Source: Nocardioidaceae bacterium
GTDB lineage: Bacteria > Actinomycetota > Actinomycetes > Propionibacteriales > Nocardioidaceae
DNA length: 64,000 nucleotides
Assembly (NCBI GenBank): GCA_030655315.1
Contig: JAURVT010000001.1
Location: forward strand, 1-64,000
Reading direction: 5' to 3'
Of this stretch, positions 40,107 to 48,987 are shown in pieces. The translations under genes and the position numbers were made by a program. The notes beneath the pieces were generated by a model that ran no database searches, was not told where the DNA came from, and was given only the letters and a program-made list of their open reading frames with translations. The number at the start of each line of letters is the position of its first letter. The first letter of the stretch is position 1.

Positions 40107-41543
40107 ATGACGACGGACGCGCACGGCTACGACGCGGCGACGGTCCACGACCTGCTCGCGGCGCTGCGCCACGTCCAGACGCGCACCTCCTACGCCGACT
40201 CGCTGCAGGCCGTCGTGGACGGGGTCGTCGCGGTCGCCGGCTTCGACGTCGCCGTCGTCCGCGTGCTCCACCGGGACGGTCACCTGCACTGCGAGGCCGT
40301 GGCCGGCAACCCCGACAACCCCCTCGCCGCCGTGGACGTGGGCGACCTCGAGCCGCTCGCCCTGGCCGACCTCCAGGCCGAGTTCGACCTCGGACGCCCC
40401 CTGGGCGACCTCGTCTTCCTGCACCACGCCGACGCGCCGCACGACGTCGACGCCTGGGTGCCCGACCTGCCCGAGCCCCTCGAGGCCGACGGGTGGCACC
40501 CGATGGACGCGCTGTGGGCGCCGATGCGCGACGACGACGGCGTGCTGCACGCCGTCCTCGGTGTCGACCTGCCCCGGTCGGGTCGGGTCCCCGACGCCCG
40601 TCAGGCCGAGGTGCTCGCCCTGTTCGCGGGCCAGGCCGGTGTCGCGCTCGCGCACTCCCGCCTCGCGGACCGCCTGCGTCACCACGAGCGCGAGTTCCGG
40701 ATGGCCTTCGACCACGCGGTCAACGGGATGGCGCTGGTGCACCTCGACGCCCGCGGCCAGGTGGTCGGCGGCCGCGTCAACCCGATGCTCTGCACCCTGC
40801 TGGGGCGCACCCCCGAGGAGTTCGCGACCACCCCGTTGAGCCGGCTCGTCGCGCCCGGCCAGGACGTCGACCTGACGGCGTCGGTCGTCTCGGGTGCCAC
40901 CGGCCAGGTCGAGCTGCGGGCGCTGCACGCCGACGGCACCCAGCGGTGGGTGGGCGTGACGAGCGCGGTGGTCGCCCGCGGGGACGACCGGGTCACCGCG
41001 ATCCTGCACGTGACCGACATCGGCGAGCAACGACGCCTGGGCGACGAGCTGCTCCGCCAGGCCAACCGCGACGAGCTCACCGGCCTGTGGAACCGCCGCG
41101 TCCTCGACTCCCGCCTGGACCAGCTCGCCGCGCAGGTCGAGGCGTCCGGCGTCGGCGGTGCGGTGCTGTTCGTCGACGTCGACGGGTTCAAGGGCGTCAA
41201 CGACACCTACGGGCACCTCGCCGGCGACCGCACCCTGGTCGCCGTCGGCTCCCGCCTGCAGGAGTCGGTGCGCCCCGACGACGTGGTCATCCGCATCGGC
41301 GGCGACGAGTTCGTGGTGCTGCTGGCCGGCATCACGCCCGAGGCGATGGAGGGCGTCGTCGCCCGCATCGGCAGCCGCATCGCCTGCCCCATCGAGGTCG
41401 GCGAGGTCGCCATCTCGGTGACCGCCTCGGTGGGCGTCGCCTACACCGGCGCCGGTGCGGTCGACACCGACGCGCTCCTCGCCCTCGCCGACTCCGACAT
41501 GTACGCGAGGAAGCGTCTGAGCGGGTCCGGCCATCCCGTCTGA
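40107..41543 (+). CDS. GAF-PAS-GGDEF diguanylate cyclase
   Basis: A 478-residue soluble sensor enzyme likely to make c-di-GMP from two GTP. A GAF domain (about 15-190), a PAS domain (195-310) and a GGDEF domain (315-475) are in order. The GGDEF motif is intact (398-402) and the inhibitory-site RPDD (389-392) is at the correct spacing, so product feedback is expected. There are no membrane helices, so the signal is cytoplasmic. GGAGGAGG lies 9 bases before the ATG. It converges on the antiporter operon. Confidence 0.93.
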   Translation: MTTDAHGYDAATVHDLLAALRHVQTRTSYADSLQAVVDGVVAVAGFDVAVVRVLHRDGHLHCEAVAGNPDNPLAAVDVGDLEPLALADLQAEFDLGRPLGDLVFLHHADAPHDVDAWVPDLPEPLEADGWHPMDALWAPMRDDDGVLHAVLGVDLPRSGRVPDARQAEVLALFAGQAGVALAHSRLADRLRHHEREFRMAFDHAVNGMALVHLDARGQVVGGRVNPMLCTLLGRTPEEFATTPLSRLVAPGQDVDLTASVVSGATGQVELRALHADGTQRWVGVTSAVVARGDDRVTAILHVTDIGEQRRLGDELLRQANRDELTGLWNRRVLDSRLDQLAAQVEASGVGGAVLFVDVDGFKGVNDTYGHLAGDRTLVAVGSRLQESVRPDDVVIRIGGDEFVVLLAGITPEAMEGVVARIGSRIACPIEVGEVAISVTASVGVAYTGAGAVDTDALLALADSDMYARKRLSGSGHPV

Positions 41544-41572
41544 CGCCGTCGCCCGGGCGGCAACGGGCTGAT

Positions 41573-41920
41573 TCAGTCCTCGTCGTCGCGGTCGGCGAGC
41601 TCGTCGCGCACCAGCAGGTCGCGCCGGACGGGGCTGGTGCGGTAGGCGGCGCGTCCGACCATGTGCGCCGACACGGGCGCGGTCATGAACTGGAAGAGCG
41701 CGACCAGGACGATCACGCCCAGGGCCTCGCCCGAGCGGAGCCGCAGCTCGACGCCGACCAGGACGAGCAGCAGCCCGAGCACCTGCGGCTTGGTGGCCGC
41801 GTGCATGCGGCTGAACAGGTCGGGGAAGCGGACGATGCCCACGGCGGCCGCGAGCGACAGCAGCGACCCGCCGATCAGGCAGACCGCCGCGGCGGCGTCG
41901 GCGACGTCGGTCCAGGTCAT
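41573..41920 (-). CDS. mnhG: Na+/H+ antiporter subunit G
   Basis: A 115-residue membrane subunit of the Mnh/Mrp complex with three helices and an acidic tail. The conserved GIVRFPDLFSRMHAATKPQVLGLLL is diagnostic for MnhG/PhaG. It is the last gene of the operon; its ATG overlaps the mnhF stop by four bases. Confidence 0.95.
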   Translation of the reverse strand: MTWTDVADAAAAVCLIGGSLLSLAAAVGIVRFPDLFSRMHAATKPQVLGLLLVLVGVELRLRSGEALGVIVLVALFQFMTAPVSAHMVGRAAYRTSPVRRDLLVRDELADRDDED

Positions 41921-42201
41921 GCGTGGTCACGTCCCTCGGTCTTCTCCTCGCGCGCGGCGAACCGGGCGACGCTGACGGACCCGACGAACCCGAGCAGCGA
42001 CAGCGCCACCAGGATCGGGAGGGTGGTGGCGTGCCGGTTGACGGCCGCCTCCAGCCCGAGCGCGCACACGCAGATCGCCACGAGCACGTCCATCGCGATG
42101 GTGCGGTTGAGCGTCGTCGGCCCCAGCGCCATCCGCAGCACCGTCAGGGCCGCGCTGACGCCGAGCAGCGCCACGCAGACCACGATCACCCAGGTGCTCA
42201 C
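41917..42201 (-). CDS. mnhF: Na+/H+ antiporter subunit F
   Basis: A 94-residue subunit with three helices. GPTTLNRTIAMDVLVAICVCALGL is the family signature, with the conserved Asp in helix 2. It overlaps mnhE and mnhG by four bases on each side, so stoichiometric translation of the complex is likely. Confidence 0.95.
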   Translation of the reverse strand: MSTWVIVVCVALLGVSAALTVLRMALGPTTLNRTIAMDVLVAICVCALGLEAAVNRHATTLPILVALSLLGFVGSVSVARFAAREEKTEGRDHA

Positions 42202-42758
42202 TGTGACTCCTCCACGGCGGCCTCGTAGTCACGCATCTCCGCGTCCGACGCGAGCGCCCGCATGACCCGGCGCTCCTGCGCCCACACGTTCTGCCGTGCC
42301 CGCTCGACCTCGGCGTCGTCCCGGACACCGAGCACGTGCAGGTACAGGGTGCGCCGGCGGTAGTTGGTCTCGAGCAGCAGGCTGCCGGGGACGAGCGACA
42401 CCAGCTCGGCGGTGATCAGGAAGTAGGCGTCGGCCAGGCTCCGCAGCGGCACCGCGATGATCGCGTTGGACGGCTGGTACCAGGGGTTGAGCGCCTTGCC
42501 CGCCACCTGCACGCTCGCCTTGACGAGGTCGACGAGGAAGACCCCGAGCAGCACGAGCAGACCCACGGGGCGGACCCGGCCGGAGAACTGCAGCGGCGGC
42601 AGCGGGAAGACCGTCAGGACGGTGATCGCGACGAGCACGCCGCAGATCACGTTGAACCACGACAGGTCGCCCCACAGCATCACCCAGACCGCGGCCAGCC
42701 CGGTGATGACGGGCCACTGGTAGGTGAGCCTGACGCGCTGCAGGCGGTTGCCGGCCAT
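42198..42758 (-). CDS. mnhE: Na+/H+ antiporter subunit E
   Basis: A 186-residue subunit. Helices lie in the first 90 residues (TYQWPVITGLAAVWVMLWG, PVGLLVLLGVFLVDLVKASVQVA), followed by the soluble domain with PGSLLLETNYRRRTLYLHVLGV. It overlaps mnhD by one base (TGATG) and mnhF by four. Confidence 0.95.
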   Translation of the reverse strand: MAGNRLQRVRLTYQWPVITGLAAVWVMLWGDLSWFNVICGVLVAITVLTVFPLPPLQFSGRVRPVGLLVLLGVFLVDLVKASVQVAGKALNPWYQPSNAIIAVPLRSLADAYFLITAELVSLVPGSLLLETNYRRRTLYLHVLGVRDDAEVERARQNVWAQERRVMRALASDAEMRDYEAAVEESQ

Positions 42759-44368
42759 CACTCGCCCCCCGCCGTCGAGGGGTCGTCGCCGGCGTCGGTG
42801 TCGTCGGTGAGCACCGCCGAGATGTACGGCGTGCGCTCCATCAGCTCGGTCGCCGACCGCTCGCTGACGCCGTACAGCGGTCCGGCGACGAGGGTGAGGG
42901 ACGACCCCAGGACCACCAGCACCAGCGTCGGCACGACCATCGCGGTGGGCAGCTTGGTGAGGTTCGACAGCGCGTCGACGCTGCCCCAGCGCTCGCCGGA
43001 CTTGGTGCCGCTGGACCAGCGGTGGTCGAGGTCGTCGAGGTCCTCGGGCGCGGGCTGCCAGAACGCGCGGTTCCAGGTCTTGGCGATGGCGTACAGCGTG
43101 AGCAGGCTGGTGACGATCGACCCGGCGACCACCAGGGTGGACAGCCAGCCGGCCCGGTCGATGCCGCCCTGGACCAGGGCGACCTTGCCGAGGAACCCCG
43201 AGAACGGCGGGATGCCGCCGAGGTTCATGGCCGGCACGAAGAACATCACGGCCAGCAGGGGAGCGGACCTGGCCAGGCCGCCGAGCCGGTCCAGGGACGT
43301 GCTCCCGCCCCTGACCTCGATCAGACCGGTCACCAGGAACAGGGTCGTCTGGATGGTGATGTGGTGGACGACGTAGAAGATCGCGCCGGTCAGACCCAGC
43401 TCGGACGCGAGCGCGATCCCGAAGATCATGTAGCCGATGTGGCTCACGAGGGTGAACGAGAGCAGACGCTTGATGTCGGACTGGGCGACGGCGCCGAGGA
43501 TGCCCACCACCATCGTCAGCAGCGCGGCCCACAGCAGGAAGTCCGACAGCGGGCTGTCGGGGAAGAGCAGCGTCTGGGTGCGGATGATCGCGTAGACGCC
43601 CACCTTGGTGAGCAGCCCGGCGAACACCGCGGTGACGGGCGCGGGCGCCGTCGGGTAGCTGTCGGGGAGCCAGGCCGACAGCGGGAACACCGCTGCCTTG
43701 ATCGAGAAGGCGGTGAGCAGCAGCAGCTGCAGCACCAGCTGGACGCCCGGCGGCACCGAGTCCATCCGCTGCGCCACGTCGGCCATGTTGACCGTGCCGA
43801 CGGCGGCGTAGGTCGCGGCGATGGCGATCAGGAACAGCATCGAGGACAGCAGACTGACCACGACGTAGGTGGTACCGGCCCGCACCCGGGGGCCGGTGCC
43901 GCCGAGCGTGATGAGCACGTAGCTCGCCGACAGCAGCACCTCGAACCCGACGAAGAGGTTGAACAGGTCGCCGGACAGGAAGGCGTTGGACACACCGGCG
44001 CTGAGCACCAGGAACGTCGGGAAGTACACCGAGAGGGGGGTGTCGCGCCCGAACTCGATGACGCCCTGGCCGAGCGAGTACGCGAGCACGCACAGGGTGA
44101 CGACGGTCGAGACCAGCAGCATCAGCGCCGAGAGGCGGTCCGCCACCAGGCTGATGCCGAGCTCGGCCGGCCAGGCGCCCAGGTGGACCACCTGCGGGCC
44201 GTCGGTGTCGGCGCGCACCAGCAGCACCGCCGCGATGACGACGACGGCGCTGAGCACGCCGAAGCTGATCAGGCGCTGTGCGCGAGCGGAGCGGCCGAAG
44301 ACCAGGCAGGCGCCGGCGCCGAGCAGCGGCAGGACGACGGGCAGCGGGATGATCACGTTGACGTTCAC
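42758..44368 (-). CDS. mnhD: Na+/H+ antiporter subunit D
   Basis: A 536-residue, about 14-helix proton-pumping subunit homologous to complex I NuoN/NuoM. Conserved features are the helix 5 Glu (FVGFEVLLSASY), the Lys in FSIKAAVFPLSAWLPDSYPTAPAPV, and the Lys/His of the later helices. The start is GTG 44368, overlapping the mnhC stop as GTGA. A reading that starts further upstream would run through mnhC. Confidence 0.95.
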   Translation of the reverse strand: MNVNVIIPLPVVLPLLGAGACLVFGRSARAQRLISFGVLSAVVVIAAVLLVRADTDGPQVVHLGAWPAELGISLVADRLSALMLLVSTVVTLCVLAYSLGQGVIEFGRDTPLSVYFPTFLVLSAGVSNAFLSGDLFNLFVGFEVLLSASYVLITLGGTGPRVRAGTTYVVVSLLSSMLFLIAIAATYAAVGTVNMADVAQRMDSVPPGVQLVLQLLLLTAFSIKAAVFPLSAWLPDSYPTAPAPVTAVFAGLLTKVGVYAIIRTQTLLFPDSPLSDFLLWAALLTMVVGILGAVAQSDIKRLLSFTLVSHIGYMIFGIALASELGLTGAIFYVVHHITIQTTLFLVTGLIEVRGGSTSLDRLGGLARSAPLLAVMFFVPAMNLGGIPPFSGFLGKVALVQGGIDRAGWLSTLVVAGSIVTSLLTLYAIAKTWNRAFWQPAPEDLDDLDHRWSSGTKSGERWGSVDALSNLTKLPTAMVVPTLVLVVLGSSLTLVAGPLYGVSERSATELMERTPYISAVLTDDTDAGDDPSTAGGE

Positions 44369-44793
44369 GTGTCCGCCCCCTCCTCGTCGAGCTCGCCGTC
44401 GGAGCCGCCGTCGAAGGTCGAGGAGGTCTCGTCGCGCTCGGCCAGACGGGTGATCAGGGCGTCCTCCACGTCGTCCTGGACCTCGTCGTCGCCGCCGAGC
44501 TGCCACGACCGGTAGGCCATCGCGAGCAGGAACGCCGAGACGCCGAGGGTGATGACGATGGCCGTGAGGACCATCGCCTGGGGGAGCGGGTCGCTCATCG
44601 GGCCGGGCCCGACCGACCCGAGCACCGGCGCGTTGCCGGCCGGGCCCGAGGCGACCAGGAAGAACAGGTTGACGCCGTTGCTGAGCAGCAGCACGCCGAC
44701 CAGGATCCGGGTCAGGCTGCGCTCGAGCAGCAGCGTCACGCCGCAGGCGACGAGCACCGCCATCAGGATCACCAGCGTCAGGTTCGTGGTCAC
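44365..44793 (-). CDS. mnhC: Na+/H+ antiporter subunit C
   Basis: A 142-residue NuoK-like subunit with three helices; LLSNGVNLFFLVASG and PLPQAMVLTAIVITLGVSAF are typical. It carries a long acidic C-terminal tail (about 45 residues, rich in Asp/Glu), longer than in most MnhC proteins. It overlaps mnhA and mnhD by four bases. Confidence 0.95.
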   Translation of the reverse strand: MTTNLTLVILMAVLVACGVTLLLERSLTRILVGVLLLSNGVNLFFLVASGPAGNAPVLGSVGPGPMSDPLPQAMVLTAIVITLGVSAFLLAMAYRSWQLGGDDEVQDDVEDALITRLAERDETSSTFDGGSDGELDEEGADT

Positions 44794-47675
44794 GAGATCC
44801 CCTCCGCCGGGGCTGCGTCGGGGACCGAGGACGGGTCGTCGTCCTCGGCCTCGGCCTCGGCGCCGCGGTCGATGCCGCCGCCGAGGCTGCGCAGGACGTC
44901 GAGCATCAGGCCGACGACGACGAGGTAGACGCCGAAGTCGAAGAACAGGGACGTGACCAGCTTGACGTAGCCCAGCACCGGCAGCGTGCCGTCGACGACG
45001 GCGCTCTGCAGGACCTCGCCGCCGAACGCCAGCGGCGCGAGCGCCGACAGCGTGGCGATGACGAGCCCGAGGCCGAGCAGGTGCCCGGCGTCGACGGGCG
45101 CCGCCTCGTCAAGCTCGTGACGGCCACCCGCGAGGTACCGGACCATCAGGGCCAGGCCCGCGATCAGCCCGCCGGCGAACCCGCCGCCGGGCTCGTTGTG
45201 TCCGGAGAACACCAGGAACAGCGAGAACACCATGATCATGTGGAACACGAGCCGGGTGACGATCTCGAAGACCACCGAGCGTCGCTCCTCCGACAGCGTC
45301 CGACCGGCCCGCAGCCAGCGGCTGGGGTGGTCGATCGCCTCGTCGGGGCGGACGCGACCGGTGCGCCCGGTGATGAGGAAGATCAGGCTGGCGACGCCCG
45401 TCGCGGCGACCACCAGCACCGACAGCTCGCCCATGGTGTCCCAGGCGCGGATGTCGACGAGCGTCACGTTGACGACGTTCTCGCCGCCGCCGAAGTCGTA
45501 GGCCTCGCGGGCGAACGCCTCCGACACCGGCGGCAGGGTCCGCGCCCCCGACGCCGCGAGGGCGAACCCGCCGACGGCCACGCCCGCGGCGACGCCGATC
45601 GCGACGCGCCACCAGCGGGCGATGGTCAGCGGGCGGTCGGAGAAGTAGGCCGGCAGGCGGCGCAGCACCAGCAGGAAGATCACCAGGGTGACGGTCTCGA
45701 CGAGGACCTGGGTGAGGCCGAGGTCGGGCGCGCCGTGCAGGACGAACATCACGGCCATCCCGTAGCCGGCGACGCCCACGAGGATGACGGCCTTGAGCCG
45801 CTTGCGCGAGCGGACGGCCGCGATCGCGGCGACGGCCATGATGACCGCGACGACGGCCTGCGCCGGGTGCTGCCACGCGACGACGTCGCCGAGGCCGTCG
45901 AACTGGCGGACGAGCGCGAAGCCGGGCACGAGCACGAGCGCGAGCACGATGGTGCCGAGGTAGAGGGGGAGCGAGCCACGCTGCGTGGCACCGGTGACCT
46001 CGACCGCGAGCCGGTCGACGCCGCGCATGCCCCACTGGTAGCCGCGCTCGGCGTCGGGCAGGCGGGTGAACTGGGCCTGGAGCACCTCGGTGCGGTAGCG
46101 CTGCAGGTGGAGGACGACGCCGCCGGCGACCGCGACGGCCGACAGCAGCAGCGGCAGCTCGAAGCCGTGCCACAGCGCGAGGTACTCCTCGTGCTCGCCG
46201 GCCGGGAAGGCGGTGGAGTAGCCCTCGACGAGGGTCGTCCACGGGCGCCCGAGAAAGCCGACGACCAGGCTGAGCACGGCGAGCACGGCCGCGGGCGCCA
46301 GGAACCCGGCGGGGATCGCGTCGGGCTCGCGCGGCAGCTCGGCGCCGTCCTTGTCGGCGAACACGCCCCAGACGAAGCGCAGGCTGTAGGCCACCGTGAG
46401 GAGCGAGCCCACCACCAGCCCGGCGAGGACGAGCCACCCGGCCCACGACGGCAGCCCGGTGCCGTCACCGGTTCTGGCGACCTCCTCGAAGGCGGCGAAC
46501 ACCGTCTCCTTGGCCACGAAGCCGGTGAGCGGCGGGATGCCCGCCATCGACGCGGCCGCGAGCACGGTGACGACGAGCAGCACCGGCATCCGTCGGGCCA
46601 GGCCGGTGAGCTGGCGCAGGTCGCGGGTGCCGCAGGAGCGGTCGACGATGCCGACGACCATGAACAGCGCGGCCTTGAACAGGGCGTGCGCGCAGATCAT
46701 GGCGACGCCCGCGAGCGCGGCGTTGCGGGTGCCGAGCCCGACGATCGCCATCAGGAAGCCCAGCTGGCTGACCGTGCCGTAGGCGAGGAGCAGCTTGACG
46801 TCGTGCTGGCGCAGCGCCCGCAGGCCGCCGACCAGCATCGTCAGCACGCCGAGCACGAGGAGCGACGGTCGCCAGAGCGGGGTGTCGGCGAACGCGGGCG
46901 CGAGCAGGGCGACCAGGAAGATGCCGGCCTTGACCATCGCGGCGGCGTGCAGGTAGGCGCTGACCGGGGTGGGGGCGGCCATGGCGCCGGGCAGCCAGAA
47001 GTGGAACGGCACGAGGGCCGACTTGGAGACCGCGCCGACGAGGATCAGGGCGATCGCGGCGGTGACCGCGGCGCCCGACGGCTCGGCCGCGACGATGTCG
47101 GCGATGCGGTACGTGCCGACGCGCTGACCGAGCACGATGATGCCGACGAGCATCGCGAGGCCGCCGAACGTCGTGACGATCAGGGCGTTCATCGCGGCCC
47201 GACGGTTGGCCTTGCGCTCGGGGTTGTGGCCCACCAGCAGGTAGGAGAAGACGGTGGTGAGCTCCCAGAAGACGAACAGGAGCAGGAAGTCCTCGGACAG
47301 GACCAGCCCGAGCATCGACCCGGCGAACCCGGTGAGGACGGCGGAGAAGCGCCAGATCTCGGGGTCACCGGGGCGGAAGTACCAGGCGCAGTAGACCAGC
47401 ACGAGCGCGCCGACGCCGGTGACGAGCACGGCCAGGAACCACGAGAGGGTGCCGAGCGAGAACGCCAGCTCGAGGTCCAGCGCGGGCACCCAGGGGGTGA
47501 CCTGCTCGACCGCTCGGGCGTCCGGGCCGGTGACGGTGGAGGTCTGGGCGAGGATCCAGGCCAGCGACCCGGCCGGGACGAGCGCGAGGACCAGGAAGGC
47601 CCGGCGGTCCATCAGGCGGGTCAGGGCAGGCGCGACGGCTGCGGCGACGAGGTGGATCGCGACGAGGAGCAGCAT
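44790..47675 (-). CDS. mnhA: Na+/H+ antiporter subunit A with fused MnhB domain
   Basis: A 961-residue giant subunit homologous to NuoL. The proton-channel part contains FWELTTVFSYLLVGHN, SKSALVPFHFWLPGAMAAPTPVSAYLHAAAMVKAG and the TGFVAKE loop. The C-terminal 230 residues include the MnhB-type domain (RLVFHMIMVFSLFLVFSGHNEPGGGFAGGLIAGLALM), so no separate mnhB gene is needed, as in other actinobacteria. It is the first gene of a six-gene operon that exports Na+ (and other cations) for pH and salt homeostasis. Confidence 0.96.
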   Translation of the reverse strand: MLLLVAIHLVAAAVAPALTRLMDRRAFLVLALVPAGSLAWILAQTSTVTGPDARAVEQVTPWVPALDLELAFSLGTLSWFLAVLVTGVGALVLVYCAWYFRPGDPEIWRFSAVLTGFAGSMLGLVLSEDFLLLFVFWELTTVFSYLLVGHNPERKANRRAAMNALIVTTFGGLAMLVGIIVLGQRVGTYRIADIVAAEPSGAAVTAAIALILVGAVSKSALVPFHFWLPGAMAAPTPVSAYLHAAAMVKAGIFLVALLAPAFADTPLWRPSLLVLGVLTMLVGGLRALRQHDVKLLLAYGTVSQLGFLMAIVGLGTRNAALAGVAMICAHALFKAALFMVVGIVDRSCGTRDLRQLTGLARRMPVLLVVTVLAAASMAGIPPLTGFVAKETVFAAFEEVARTGDGTGLPSWAGWLVLAGLVVGSLLTVAYSLRFVWGVFADKDGAELPREPDAIPAGFLAPAAVLAVLSLVVGFLGRPWTTLVEGYSTAFPAGEHEEYLALWHGFELPLLLSAVAVAGGVVLHLQRYRTEVLQAQFTRLPDAERGYQWGMRGVDRLAVEVTGATQRGSLPLYLGTIVLALVLVPGFALVRQFDGLGDVVAWQHPAQAVVAVIMAVAAIAAVRSRKRLKAVILVGVAGYGMAVMFVLHGAPDLGLTQVLVETVTLVIFLLVLRRLPAYFSDRPLTIARWWRVAIGVAAGVAVGGFALAASGARTLPPVSEAFAREAYDFGGGENVVNVTLVDIRAWDTMGELSVLVVAATGVASLIFLITGRTGRVRPDEAIDHPSRWLRAGRTLSEERRSVVFEIVTRLVFHMIMVFSLFLVFSGHNEPGGGFAGGLIAGLALMVRYLAGGRHELDEAAPVDAGHLLGLGLVIATLSALAPLAFGGEVLQSAVVDGTLPVLGYVKLVTSLFFDFGVYLVVVGLMLDVLRSLGGGIDRGAEAEAEDDDPSSVPDAAPAEGIS

Positions 47676-47746
47676 GGGTCGGACTGATCCTATCGTGGCG
47701 GCGGCACCGTCATGACGGGACGGAGCGGTGGGTCAGGCGGGGGGTG

Positions 47747-47794
47747 ACGTCCGACACCCACCGTGGCCGAGGCGCACGGTGGGTGTCAGGACGT
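47747..47794. terminator. 19-bp hairpin between glsB-like gene and mnhA
   Basis: Arms GACACCCACCGTG (47753-47765) and CACGGTGGGTGTC (47775-47787) are perfect. Six more pairs (ACGTCC/GGACGT) extend the stem after a one-base bulge. It lies downstream of the minus-strand GlsB/YeaQ gene and upstream of mnhA, so it should isolate the two transcripts. Confidence 0.75.
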
Positions 47795-47839
47795 TCGGTG
47801 CAGCGCACGTCCGCGTGGCGGACGTCGGGCTGCGGTAGG

Positions 47840-48100
47840 TCAGGCGACCTTCTTGCGACCGGTGACGGCGTTGTAGACCAGCAGCGCGACGATGGCGCCG
47901 ATGATCGAGCCGATGATGCCCGAGGCGCTGATGTCGATGTTGCCTCCGAAGATCAGCGACCCGAGGAAGCCTCCGACGAAGGAGCCGACCATGCCGAGGA
48001 TGATCGTGGCGATGATCCCCATGTTGTCGTTTCCGGGGACGATCGCGCGGGCGAGGAAGCCCGCGATGAGTCCGACGATGATGAATCCGATGATTCCCAT
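47840..48100 (-). CDS. GlsB/YeaQ/YmgE family membrane stress protein
   Basis: An 86-residue transglycosylase-associated-type protein with three membrane helices and glycine-rich packing (MGIIGFIIVGLIAGFLARAIVPG, GMVGSFVGGFLGSLIFGG). Family members are induced by stationary phase or envelope stress, and their function is unclear. The ATG at 48100 is chosen for the AGAGAGG site upstream and because homologs start MGIIGFI. It stands alone. Confidence 0.92.
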   Translation of the reverse strand: MGIIGFIIVGLIAGFLARAIVPGNDNMGIIATIILGMVGSFVGGFLGSLIFGGNIDISASGIIGSIIGAIVALLVYNAVTGRKKVA

Positions 48101-48270
48101 GGTGGTGCCTCTCTGTGGTGGACGGGTGTGGTCCCCGAGGACCCGACCACACACTAGAGGTCGAGGGACGTTTCGGCTCGTCGAGAAGTTCCCACCCGTT
48201 CGCGAAGGTTGCGTGGCTCACAGCGGGCTCACAGGTGACGCCCGGCCGTCACCCAGGCGTCCGGGCCATG

Positions 48271-48987
48271 ATGGTGCCCGTGCAGCAGACCTCTGACGCC
48301 CCCGCCCGGCTCCTCGTCGTCGACGACGAGCCGAGCATCCTCGAGCTCCTCGCGGCGAGCCTGCGGTTCGCCGGGTTCGAGGTCGAGACCGCCGAGGGCG
48401 GCCAGGCCGCGCTCGACCAGGCGGCGGCGAGCCGTCCGGACCTGGTGGTGCTCGACGTGATGATGCCCGACCTCGACGGGTTCGAGGTCGTGCGGCGGCT
48501 GCGCAGCAGCGGCGACGAGGTGCCGGTCATCTTCCTCACCGCGCGCGACGCCGGGTCGGACCGCGTCGCCGGCCTGACGGTCGGCGGCGACGACTACGTC
48601 GCCAAGCCGTTCAGCCTGGAGGAGCTGGTGGCCCGCGTCCGCGCGGTCCTGCGCCGCGCCCGCGGCATCGCCCCGCCGTCGTCGACGACGACCCTGGCCC
48701 TGGCCGACCTCGAGATGGACACCGACAGCCACGAGGTCCGCAAGGCGGGCGCGCTCGTCGAGCTGTCGCCCACGGAGTTCAACCTGCTGCGCTACCTGCT
48801 CCAGAACGTCGGACGGGTGCTGTCGAAGCAGCAGATCCTCGACCACGTCTGGCAGTACGACTTCGGCGGCGACGGCAACGTCGTCGAGACCTACGTGTCG
48901 TACCTGCGCCGCAAGATCGACACCACCGAGCCGCGCCTGCTCCACACCGTCCGTGGGTTCGGCTACGTGGTGCGGCTGCCCCGGTGA
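48271..48987 (+). CDS. OmpR-family response regulator
   Basis: A 238-residue regulator with a receiver domain (phosphoacceptor Asp62 in VVLDVMMPDLDGFE, Lys in DDYVAKPF) and an OmpR-type winged helix (LSPTEFNLLRYLLQNVGRVLSKQQIL, YVSYLRRKID). It resembles MprA/TcrX/PrrA-type regulators. Two tandem ATGs at 48268 and 48271 could both be used. It is coupled to the sensor kinase by a GTGA overlap. A 22-bp repeat array downstream of the kinase is a candidate target. Confidence 0.93.
   Translation: MVPVQQTSDAPARLLVVDDEPSILELLAASLRFAGFEVETAEGGQAALDQAAASRPDLVVLDVMMPDLDGFEVVRRLRSSGDEVPVIFLTARDAGSDRVAGLTVGGDDYVAKPFSLEELVARVRAVLRRARGIAPPSSTTTLALADLEMDTDSHEVRKAGALVELSPTEFNLLRYLLQNVGRVLSKQQILDHVWQYDFGGDGNVVETYVSYLRRKIDTTEPRLLHTVRGFGYVVRLPR

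Noticed and set aside
45081-47687. 868-codon plus-strand frame opposite mnhA
   Set aside because: Low-complexity Asp/Glu/Arg/His-rich shadow frame, no domain, antisense to a clear MnhA.
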